Part shown: piece by piece, positions 1 to 5,074 of the stretch | Position numbering within the stretch: the stretch's first letter is position 1 | How the letters are laid out: each line of letters opens with the position of its first letter | Assembly (NCBI GenBank): GCA_002423075.1 | Contig: DIUS01000055.1 | Location: 1-5,435 of the forward strand | Length of the DNA: 5,435 bases | Direction: 5' to 3' | From: Microbacteriaceae bacterium UBA6152 | GTDB taxonomy: Bacteria > Actinomycetota > Actinomycetes > Actinomycetales > Microbacteriaceae | Program-made: the position numbers and the translations under genes | Notes under the pieces: model-generated | Told to the model about the DNA's origin: nothing | Database searches by the model: none | The model's input: only the letters and a program-made list of their open reading frames with translations

Positions 1-19
1 AAGGCTTGGGAGACACGCC

Positions 20-406
20 CTAGTCCTGGTCGATCGTGAGGGTCCAGGTCGCGTCGCCCTGCTCGCCCTCGAGGTCGATCGACGTGGCGCCGTCGGTGTA
101 CGGGCCGACCATCGTCCCCACTCCGGTGTCGAAAACGATCGAGATGGTGATCGTCTCGTCGGCCACGACCCAGGTGTCGGTGGGGTCGTCATACTCATTG
201 CCGTTGAGGGTCAGGCCGATCGTGCCGTCTTCGTGAAAGACGATTCCCCACTCGTCGTCATCGGAATCGGTGCCCGACCAGCTCGTGCCGATGAGAGGTT
301 CGCCCGTCGACGGACCAGTGAAGAGCTGCTCGATGCTCGCGCACCCGGACACCGCGATGACGAGCGAGAGTGACAACGTGGTGGCGAGAAGACGCAGGCG
401 GGTCAT
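20..406 (-). CDS. Small predicted lipoprotein, function unknown
   Basis: 128 residues. The N-terminus is a classic lipoprotein signal: basic MTRLRL, a hydrophobic stretch at about residues 7-19, then lipobox V-S-G-C with Cys22 as the lipidated residue. The mature protein should therefore be exported, diacylated by Lgt and anchored on the outer face of the membrane. The remaining ~105 residues are acidic, with an Asp/Glu cluster at 47-52, few basic residues and alternating Thr/Trp/Ile strands, suggesting a small beta-rich (lipocalin-like or META-like) fold; that fold is inference and I recognise no family motif. The ATG at 404-406 is chosen because it gives a complete signal peptide and lies six bases after a TAGTCT -10-like box, with no Shine-Dalgarno. 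It stands alone downstream of the tRNA-Glu terminator. The stop is TAG at 20-22, and no terminator is visible in the last 19 bases of the window. Confidence 0.85.
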   Translation of the reverse strand: MTRLRLLATTLSLSLVIAVSGCASIEQLFTGPSTGEPLIGTSWSGTDSDDDEWGIVFHEDGTIGLTLNGNEYDDPTDTWVVADETITISIVFDTGVGTMVGPYTDGATSIDLEGEQGDATWTLTIDQD

Positions 407-412
407 GCGGCC

Positions 413-418
413 AGACTA
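413..418 (-). promoter_or_regulatory. -10 box of leaderless promoter for the lipoprotein gene
   Basis: Reading the minus strand, TAGTCT (TAnnnT type) is followed by exactly six bases (GGCCGC) and then the ATG. Transcription would start at or next to the A of the start codon. No Shine-Dalgarno is present. A -35 at normal spacing would have to fall in the T-tract of the upstream tRNA terminator (435-441), where no good TTGACA match exists. Confidence 0.6.
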
Positions 419-434
419 CCGGCGTGAAAGTACG

Positions 435-460
435 AAAAAAGCCTCCGCTTGCGGAGGCTT
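435..460 (-). terminator. Intrinsic terminator of tRNA-Glu
   Basis: On the minus strand, GCCTCCGC pairs perfectly with GCGGAGGC across an AA loop (441-458), extended by two A-T pairs, and is followed by six T (440-435). It starts about 30 bases past the tRNA 3' end. The plus-strand side has only TTCTCG after the hairpin, so the terminator acts mainly on minus-strand transcripts. It isolates the lipoprotein gene from the tRNA unit. Confidence 0.9.
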
Positions 461-488
461 CTCGTGGTGCTGATGTTCGATGCGGATG

Positions 489-564
489 TGGTGACCCCAG
501 CGGGATTCGAACCCGCGTTACCGCCGTGAGAGGGCGGCGTACTAGGCCGCTATACGATGGGGCC
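489..564 (-). tRNA. tRNA-Glu, anticodon CUC, CCA encoded
   Basis: The minus strand folds as a full cloverleaf. The acceptor GGCCCCA (564-558) pairs with TGGGGTC (one G-T), followed by discriminator A and a genomically encoded CCA at 491-489. The D arm is GTA/TAC around a loop containing GG. The anticodon stem CCGCC/GGCGG encloses loop CTCTCAC, placing anticodon CUC at 530-528, which reads the Glu codon GAG. The T arm is GCGGG/CCCGC with loop TTCGAAT. The body without CCA is 73 nt (492-564). It has its own promoter and terminator, so it is a single-tRNA transcription unit. Confidence 0.96.
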
Positions 565-581
565 GCGTGCGCAACCGTTCG

Positions 582-610
582 AGTATGCCATAGCGCCTGC
601 ACCCCGGCAA
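582..610 (-). promoter_or_regulatory. Promoter of tRNA-Glu
   Basis: On the minus strand, TTGCCG (610-605) and CATACT (587-582) are separated by exactly 17 bases, resembling a housekeeping-sigma TTGACA/TATAAT promoter. Initiation about seven bases past the -10 would be near 575, giving a 5' leader of about 10 nt for RNase P to remove. The -35 hexamer lies inside the hairpin that follows the lipid kinase gene. Confidence 0.65.
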
Positions 611-619
611 AACCGGGGC
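601..619 (-). terminator. Possible hairpin terminator after the lipid kinase gene
   Basis: Eight bases past the kinase stop codon, the minus strand has CCCCGG and CCGGGG around a TTTTG loop, extendable by one G-U pair. There is no following T-tract, so this is either a weak or U-less terminator, or just a 3'-end stabilising hairpin. It overlaps the -35 box of the tRNA promoter. Confidence 0.45.
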
Positions 620-626
620 CGGCAGC

Positions 627-1544
627 TTAGGCCAGCACGCGCAGACTGCCCGCATCCATTTCGATGTCGACTGGCAATACAGCGATCCGCTCGCCGTCGG
701 CGTACGCCACCACGCCCTCGGCTTCGACGCGCACGGCGCGCGCCCGATGCACGACGACGCGATGATCGGCGACGTGGGTTCCGGCGAAGACGCGCGGGTA
801 GATGCGCAAGAATGCGAGTCGACCGAGCGGCCGCACCAGCACGACATCGAAGAGGCCGTCGTCAAGACTCGCTTCGGGCGCGACCTTCATTCCCCCGCCG
901 AACGAGAGGTTGTTGGCGACAGCCACGAGCATGGCGCGCTCGGTGTGCACGACGCCGTCGAGCGTGAGCGTGTACTCGATCGGCCGAAGCTTCGCGAGCT
1001 CGATGAGCAGCGCGATCGTGTAGCGGCTGCGACCACGCGGGCGCGTCATGCGGTTGGCCCGTTCGTTGACGAGCGCATCGAAGCCCGCCGACACGATGCA
1101 GCCGAATCGAGCGCGGCCCGGCGCCTCATCGACGCCGCCGAACGAGATCGTTCCGGCATCGATGACGCGGGGCGGGCGATCGAGCGCGGCGACGAGCGCC
1201 TCGATTGCCGCTTCTGTGTCGTCGATCGGGATGCTCAGGCCGCGTGCCACGTCGTTGCCGGTGCCGCTCGGCACCACGCCGAGGGGCACCTTCGTGCCCT
1301 CGAGCGCAGTCACGCCGAGGTTCACCATGCCGTCGCCGCCGACCACCACGAGGGCGTCGGGCTTGTCGCGCACCGCGGCGCGCGTCGCATCGAGCAGCTG
1401 AGCGAAGTCGAGCTCGAGCAGACTCGTGACCTGGTGACCGAGTCCGCGCAGCGTGGTGACGACGGCGGGGCCGACCTCGCGCCCTCGACCGAACGAGGCA
1501 TTCGGGTTGATGGCCACGACGATGCGCTTCGACGACGATGTCAT
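627..1544 (-). CDS. Diacylglycerol/lipid kinase, YegS/DgkB family
   Basis: 305 residues, the usual length for bacterial soluble lipid kinases of this family, which transfer phosphate from ATP to diacylglycerol or a related lipid at the inner face of the membrane. Visible motifs in order: INPNASFGRG at 12-21 (N-terminal nucleotide-fold loop), GGDGMVN at 69-75 (the signature GGDGT.N loop), PSGTGNDVAR at 92-101, the FGGGM...AP block at 215-223 followed by DDGLFDV, and YADGE at 281-285, the conserved C-terminal DGE acidic motif. All key motifs appear intact. The exact substrate (diacylglycerol, ceramide-like or another lipid) cannot be read from sequence. The ATG at 1544 is supported by CATAAT exactly six bases upstream and by the family N-terminus beginning just before the INP motif. 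The repressor gene lies 41 bp upstream on the same strand, so read-through co-expression is possible. Confidence 0.93.
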   Translation of the reverse strand: MTSSSKRIVVAINPNASFGRGREVGPAVVTTLRGLGHQVTSLLELDFAQLLDATRAAVRDKPDALVVVGGDGMVNLGVTALEGTKVPLGVVPSGTGNDVARGLSIPIDDTEAAIEALVAALDRPPRVIDAGTISFGGVDEAPGRARFGCIVSAGFDALVNERANRMTRPRGRSRYTIALLIELAKLRPIEYTLTLDGVVHTERAMLVAVANNLSFGGGMKVAPEASLDDGLFDVVLVRPLGRLAFLRIYPRVFAGTHVADHRVVVHRARAVRVEAEGVVAYADGERIAVLPVDIEMDAGSLRVLA

Positions 1545-1550
1545 GCGCTG

Positions 1551-1556
1551 ATTATG
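1551..1556 (-). promoter_or_regulatory. -10 box of leaderless promoter for the lipid kinase gene
   Basis: The minus strand reads CATAAT (5 of 6 to TATAAT), then six bases CAGCGC, then ATG. There is no Shine-Dalgarno. I see no convincing -35. It lies in the 41-bp gap after the repressor stop codon, implying kinase transcription independent of the repressor. Confidence 0.6.
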
Positions 1557-1585
1557 ACGCGCCGCTGAAGCGAAGGCGATTCGAC

Positions 1586-1867
1586 TCAGTTGCCGCGGTT
1601 CTGCTGCAGCTCAAACACTGCCAGCAACTCGGCGACCGCCTTCTCACGCTCGTCGCCGCCCTCATCGAACATGTCGGAGACGTGCGTGCGCAGGTGGTTC
1701 TCGACCAGCAGCTTGTTGAGGCTACGCAGGCTCTTCTGCACGGCGAGCGATTGCGTGATGATGTCGACGCAGTACTCCTCGTTCTCGATCATCTTCTCGA
1801 TGCCGCGCAACTGGCCCTGCAGAATGCGCGAACGGTGCAGTGCTCGCTTCTTGATGTCGTCGATCAC
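1586..1867 (-). CDS. CsoR/RcnR-superfamily (DUF156) transcriptional repressor
   Basis: 93 residues from the GTG at 1867-1865, matching the ~85-100 residues of this all-helical tetrameric repressor family, which releases operator DNA on binding a metal or reacting with sulfur or aldehyde species. The RILQGQLRGIEKMI segment (14-27) is the family helix-1 signature with DNA-contact basic residues. The sensor positions are Cys33, His58 and His62; their spacing (25 and 4) equals Cys36-His61-Cys65 of mycobacterial CsoR, but with His for the last Cys. That gives an RcnR/InrS-like x-Cys-His-His set, so the inducer (Cu, Ni/Co or other) is unresolved. It lacks the Cys-Cys pair of persulfide sensors such as CstR. 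An upstream ATG at 1924 (112 residues) or 1897 is possible, but I prefer the GTG because an operator and -10 box lie between them. It is divergent from the hydrolase gene. Confidence 0.88.
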   Translation of the reverse strand: MIDDIKKRALHRSRILQGQLRGIEKMIENEEYCVDIITQSLAVQKSLRSLNKLLVENHLRTHVSDMFDEGGDEREKAVAELLAVFELQQNRGN

Positions 1868-1873
1868 GCCGCC

Positions 1874-1879
1874 AGCGTA
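1874..1879 (-). promoter_or_regulatory. -10 box of leaderless promoter for the repressor
   Basis: The minus strand reads TACGCT (TAnnnT), six bases GGCGGC, then GTG at 1867. This is the same spacing as the other promoters in the window. The box abuts the operator at 1879-1891. No clear -35 is seen near 1896-1903. Confidence 0.55.
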
Positions 1880-1891
1880 CCCCCAGGGGGT
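1879..1891. promoter_or_regulatory. CsoR-family operator, autoregulatory
   Basis: A perfect 13-bp inverted repeat, ACCCCC-A-GGGGGT on the plus strand, with a flanking T at 1878. G/C-tract palindromes bordered by TA are the known operator type for CsoR-superfamily repressors. It overlaps the repressor's -10 by one base and fills the -10/-35 spacer, so a bound tetramer should block RNA polymerase. It lies 26 bp before the hydrolase -35, so an effect on that gene is possible but less certain. Confidence 0.72.
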
Positions 1892-1916
1892 CTTCATACG
1901 CTCGCATGCGGCACCC

Positions 1917-1944
1917 TTGCTCACGCAGAAGCGCTGAGTAGGGT
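1917..1944 (+). promoter_or_regulatory. Leaderless promoter of the MBL-fold hydrolase
   Basis: TTGCTC at 1917-1922, a 16-bp spacer, TAGGGT at 1939-1944, six bases GGCGCC, then ATG at 1951. The -10 and the spacing to the start codon match the other promoters here, and this one also has a reasonable -35. The GGG within the -10 could be misread as a weak Shine-Dalgarno. Confidence 0.6.
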
Positions 1945-1950
1945 GGCGCC

Positions 1951-2589
1951 ATGAACATCACCAAGCGCGAGCACGCCTGCCTCGTCGTCGAGCAGAGCGG
2001 TGCCGCCCTCGTCATCGACCCGGGCAGCTTCACGGCTCCCTTCGCCGTCGAGGGTCTCGCGGCGATCGTCATCACGCACGAGCACGGCGACCACGTGACG
2101 CGCGAGCACCTCGATCGCCTGCTGGCCGACACACCTGGGCCCGTCGAGCTGTTCGCTCCGGCCGGGGTTGCGACCGCGCATCCCGACTATCACTGGCAGA
2201 TCGTCGACGGCGGCGACGGGGGCGCGGCCGGTCCCTTCGCCCTCGCCTTCTTCGGGGGCCACCACGCGACCATCCACCGCTCGATCCCGATCGTCGACAA
2301 CGTAGGCGTCTTCGTCAACGAGACGCTCTACTACCCCGGCGACTCGTTCACCGTACCGACGGGCGAGGTGCCCGTGCTCGCCGTGCCGTCGAGCGCGCCC
2401 TGGCTCAAGATCGGCGAGGTGATCGACTACCTCGACATCGTGAAGCCCCGCCATGCCTTCCCCACGCACGAACGGGTGAACTCTGACGCCGGCAACGCCA
2501 TGGCGAACGCGCGCATTACGCACGTGGTCGAGTCGCACGGCGGCCGCGTGACGGTACTGCGGCCAGGCGAGACGCTCCCACTCGACTAA
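1951..2589 (+). CDS. MBL-fold metal-dependent hydrolase, UlaG-like
   Basis: 212 residues, a compact single-domain metallo-beta-lactamase fold. THEHGDHV at 42-49 is the HxHxDH metal site (His43, His45, Asp47, His48). GGHHATIH at 102-109 supplies the next metal His, YYPGDSF at 127-133 the bridging Asp131, and PTHE at 171-174 the final His173. All metal ligands therefore appear present, predicting an active cytoplasmic dinuclear hydrolase with no signal peptide. The layout resembles the UlaG / UPF0173 branch (L-ascorbate-6-phosphate lactonase relatives) rather than glyoxalase II or persulfide dioxygenase; the substrate is unknown. The ATG at 1951 is fixed by the -10 box six bases upstream. The gene is divergent from the repressor, and its TAA interlocks with the stop of the convergent oxidoreductase gene. 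Confidence 0.9.
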   Translation: MNITKREHACLVVEQSGAALVIDPGSFTAPFAVEGLAAIVITHEHGDHVTREHLDRLLADTPGPVELFAPAGVATAHPDYHWQIVDGGDGGAAGPFALAFFGGHHATIHRSIPIVDNVGVFVNETLYYPGDSFTVPTGEVPVLAVPSSAPWLKIGEVIDYLDIVKPRHAFPTHERVNSDAGNAMANARITHVVESHGGRVTVLRPGETLPLD

Positions 2590-4052
2590 CGCGCAGGCTC
2601 AACCCCGAGCCCCAGGTAGGGCAGGCGGCGCAGGCCGAACTCGTGCCGCAGCGCCGACCTCGCGGCGTAGGCGCCCGCGAGCCCGTGCACCCCGGGCCCC
2701 GGGGGCGTCGCCGATGAACACAGGTAGACGCCGGGCATGGGTGTGCGCCAGGGGTCGATCGACAGCGTGGGCCGCGCGGCGAGTTGCCAGAGGGTCGCGG
2801 CGCCGGTCGCGATGTCTCCGCCCACGTAGTTGGGGTTCTGCCGCTGCATGTCGGCCGCCGTCGCGCTCGACGTCGCGATAATGACGTCGCGGAAACCGGG
2901 CGCCCACCGTTCGATCTGGCGGATGATCGCCTCGGTCTGATCGATGGTCGAGCCGTGCGGCACATGCGTATAGCTCCACAGCACGTGGTGGCCGGAGGGA
3001 GCCCGCGAGGCGTCGACCACCGACGGCTGCGAGAGGAGCACGTAGGGGTCGTCGGCGTGCCGACCGCTCGCGACCGCCGCTTCGGCGGCGGCGATGCGCT
3101 CACGAGTACCGCCGAGGTGCAGAGTCGGTGCGACGCGCAGCGACGAATCAGCCCATGGCACGGGCTCGCTCAGCGCGAAGTCCACCTTGGCGACGCCGTC
3201 GCCGTGCCGGTAGGCGAGCATGCGGTCGCGGTAGCCGCTCGGCAGCGCATCGCCGGCGAGCCGCACGAGGGCGCGCGGGGTCGTGTCGAGCAGCACGGCG
3301 CCGACCGGCCCGAGCTGAGCGAGATCGGTGATCTCGACCCCAGTCTCGATCGTGCCGCCGTGGGCGAGCAGGTCGGCCGCGAGGGCGTCGATGATGGCCT
3401 GACTGCCGCCGACCGGAATCGGCCAGCCGCCAGCATGCGCCGCCGTGGCCAGCGCGAGCGCCGTTCCCGAGGTCGAGAGCGAGGGCATCGGGCGCACCGA
3501 GTGCGCCGCGACGCCCGCGAGCAGCGCGGGGGCCGCCTCGTCGCGCCAGCGCAGGTTCCACGCCGGGCTGCCCTGCTCGAGCGCGCGCAGGCCGAACAGC
3601 ACTGCCATGGCCGGGTCGTCGGGCAGCCGCATGAGCGTCGACCCCGTGAAGCGAGCAACGCGTTGCGCCCGGTCGACGAGGGGAGCGAGAAGCTGCCGCC
3701 ACGCTCGGCCATCGATGCCGAGTGCCGCGGCCGTGCGATCGAGGTCGCGATAGGCGATCGCGGCGGGGCGGTCGTCGAGCGGGTGGGCGTACGAGACCTG
3801 AGATGACACGAGCTCGATGCGTTTGCTCAGCTCGAACCGTCGGAAGAAGCCCGACGAGACGGCGAGCGGATGCACGGCTGATCCCACGTCGTGCCGATAG
3901 CCGGGCAGCGTCAGCTCTGCGGTGCGCGCACCGCCCCCGATCGTCGTCGCCTGCTCATAGACCGTCGTGAGCACGCCCGCGCGCGCGAGCACGACGGCGG
4001 CGGCGAGCCCGTTGGGCCCGGAACCGACGACAGCCGCAGTCGGAGGCGTCAT
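2586..4052 (-). CDS. FAD-dependent oxidoreductase, phytoene desaturase/PYROXD2-like
   Basis: 488 residues, typical for this flavoprotein amine-oxidase/CrtI superfamily. The N-terminal dinucleotide-binding loop reads VVGSGPNGLAAAVVLARAG (8-26), followed by the acidic strand end VYE (31-33) and the GGG-A-RT stretch (39-44), which bind the ADP and ribose of FAD. The HDVGSAVHPLA stretch (54-64) is also typical of the group. The C-terminal block GVYLCSSATPPGPGVHGLAG (441-460) is the conserved flavin-contacting motif. No transmembrane segment or signal peptide is evident, so it is probably cytosolic or membrane-peripheral. No carotenoid synthesis gene (crtB, crtE) is nearby, so a carotenoid role is not supported; it fits better with the uncharacterised 'NAD(P)/FAD-dependent oxidoreductase' relatives of mammalian PYROXD2. 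The ATG at 4052 is followed directly by the Rossmann strand. The gene follows the membrane-protein gene by 41 bp. Confidence 0.9.
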   Translation of the reverse strand: MTPPTAAVVGSGPNGLAAAVVLARAGVLTTVYEQATTIGGGARTAELTLPGYRHDVGSAVHPLAVSSGFFRRFELSKRIELVSSQVSYAHPLDDRPAAIAYRDLDRTAAALGIDGRAWRQLLAPLVDRAQRVARFTGSTLMRLPDDPAMAVLFGLRALEQGSPAWNLRWRDEAAPALLAGVAAHSVRPMPSLSTSGTALALATAAHAGGWPIPVGGSQAIIDALAADLLAHGGTIETGVEITDLAQLGPVGAVLLDTTPRALVRLAGDALPSGYRDRMLAYRHGDGVAKVDFALSEPVPWADSSLRVAPTLHLGGTRERIAAAEAAVASGRHADDPYVLLSQPSVVDASRAPSGHHVLWSYTHVPHGSTIDQTEAIIRQIERWAPGFRDVIIATSSATAADMQRQNPNYVGGDIATGAATLWQLAARPTLSIDPWRTPMPGVYLCSSATPPGPGVHGLAGAYAARSALRHEFGLRRLPYLGLGVEPAR

Positions 4053-4058
4053 GGGTCG

Positions 4059-4064
4059 AACCTA
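4059..4064 (-). promoter_or_regulatory. -10 box of leaderless promoter for the FAD oxidoreductase gene
   Basis: The minus strand reads TAGGTT, six bases CGACCC, then ATG. A GGGAGG purine run lies further up, but it ends 14 bases from the ATG, too far for an ordinary Shine-Dalgarno. No good -35 is seen. Read-through from the membrane-protein gene remains possible. Confidence 0.55.
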
Positions 4065-4093
4065 CGCCTCCCGTATCGACGGGTGCTGGATTT

Positions 4094-5074
4094 TCAGTGG
4101 GGCGAGGCGACGCGCTGCCGCCGCGATCCCGCGGCGAGCACCCCGAGTGACACGGCGAGAGCGAGCGCGGCGATGGCGATTCCCATCGACAGCGTGAGGG
4201 CATCCGGGGCCACGATCGAGTGGCCGCGGAGGGCCTGCATCGTCACGAGCCCGACGATGGCGAGATAGGCGCCCGCGCCGGTGAGAACGAGGCCTCGGCG
4301 CACCAGCGCATCACGGAGCAGGGGCACCCGGCGAGCGCCTAGCTCGAGCAGCAGGGCAAGCATCGGCAGCGCCTGCAGGGCGTGCATGCCGATGAAGTGC
4401 GGAATGCGCAGGTCACCGGCGACCGTGCTCCAGCCAATCAGGGGCAGACCGGGGCCGCCGTCGGCGACGCCCACCGCGTGCGCACCGGCGATGCCCTGGA
4501 AGTCGCTCAGCTGGGCTGCGTTCGGGCTCGTCATGAGGAAGGCGAGCCCCATGCCGAGCAGCGAGATCGCGACACCGGTGCGGATTGCCGCTTGGCGAGC
4601 GGGGTCGGCACCGGGGTTGCGCCACAGCGCCACGGCAGCGATGAACGTTGCGACCCACAACGTCGTGATCGCCGTTGCCATGATCGACCACAGGCTCGTG
4701 GCGAGCGGAGTCGACACGTTGAAGTGGCTCGTGATGCCAGCCGCCGCTGCCCCGACGATGACGACGAGCTCGATCGCGAGCGTCACCGCGATGACCGTGC
4801 CCGCCCACCACGCGGCGCGCTGCCAGCGGGTGAAGTGGCCGATGATCCACGCCCAGGTGACGGCGTAGATCGTGCCCGAGATGGCGAACTTCAGGGGCTT
4901 CTCCCACAGGTTAACGCCGAGCAGTTCTCGATCGTCGACGAGCCAGCCGACGAAAGTGGCCGCGGTCAGTGCGGCGAGCAGGATGCCCAGCACGAGCAAC
5001 GGACGGTGCCACCGGCTCGGCGGCAGGTCGAGGCGCCAGTCGGCGGGTGCGGGTGCGGGCGCAGTCGTGGTCAT
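4094..5074 (-). CDS. Eight-helix integral membrane protein, function unknown
   Basis: 326 residues from the ATG at 5074. About eight hydrophobic helices are visible, at roughly 26-46, 60-80, 89-113, 126-150, 164-182, 225-246, 261-281 and 291-315. A Pro/Ala-rich tail (5-11) precedes helix 1 and a basic tail ends the protein. Conspicuous stretches that look functional are NLWEKPLKFAIS (55-66) entering helix 2, the long loop after helix 5 with AHAVG...GGPGLPLIGW (198-215), and IPHFIGMHALQALP (224-237) with His226 and His231 in helix 6. I recognise no named family; metal or heme binding by the paired His is speculation. The ATG is preferred to the TTG six bases earlier because GAGGA lies at ideal distance from the ATG and the upstream stop overlaps it as TGATG, implying translational coupling to the upstream gene. 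Confidence 0.88.
   Translation of the reverse strand: MTTTAPAPAPADWRLDLPPSRWHRPLLVLGILLAALTAATFVGWLVDDRELLGVNLWEKPLKFAISGTIYAVTWAWIIGHFTRWQRAAWWAGTVIAVTLAIELVVIVGAAAAGITSHFNVSTPLATSLWSIMATAITTLWVATFIAAVALWRNPGADPARQAAIRTGVAISLLGMGLAFLMTSPNAAQLSDFQGIAGAHAVGVADGGPGLPLIGWSTVAGDLRIPHFIGMHALQALPMLALLLELGARRVPLLRDALVRRGLVLTGAGAYLAIVGLVTMQALRGHSIVAPDALTLSMGIAIAALALAVSLGVLAAGSRRQRVASPH
5043..5060. repeat. Hexanucleotide triplet encoding an Ala-Pro tail
   Basis: Three tandem copies of GCGGG(T/C) on the plus strand. On the minus strand they encode part of the Ala/Pro-rich N-terminal tail of the membrane protein. In-frame slippage here would only lengthen or shorten a disordered tail. Confidence 0.5.

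Noticed and set aside
258..602. Open frames through the tRNA-Glu region on both strands
   Set aside because: They run through a complete cloverleaf and its terminator, so they cannot be genuine coding regions.
747..1568. 273-residue open frame on the plus strand opposite the lipid kinase
   Set aside because: Arg/His/Glu/Ala-biased composition typical of the antisense of a GC-rich gene. The minus-strand frame carries all kinase motifs and its own promoter.
2690..2705. Very GC-rich palindrome-like run CCCCGGGCCCCGGGG inside the oxidoreductase gene
   Set aside because: It encodes the conserved Pro-Pro-Gly-Pro-Gly motif; codon use explains it, and there is no T-tract.
2784..3806. 340-residue plus-strand frame opposite the oxidoreductase
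   Set aside because: Low-complexity Arg/Glu/Gly/Val-rich shadow with no recognisable motif. The opposite strand encodes a complete FAD-binding protein.
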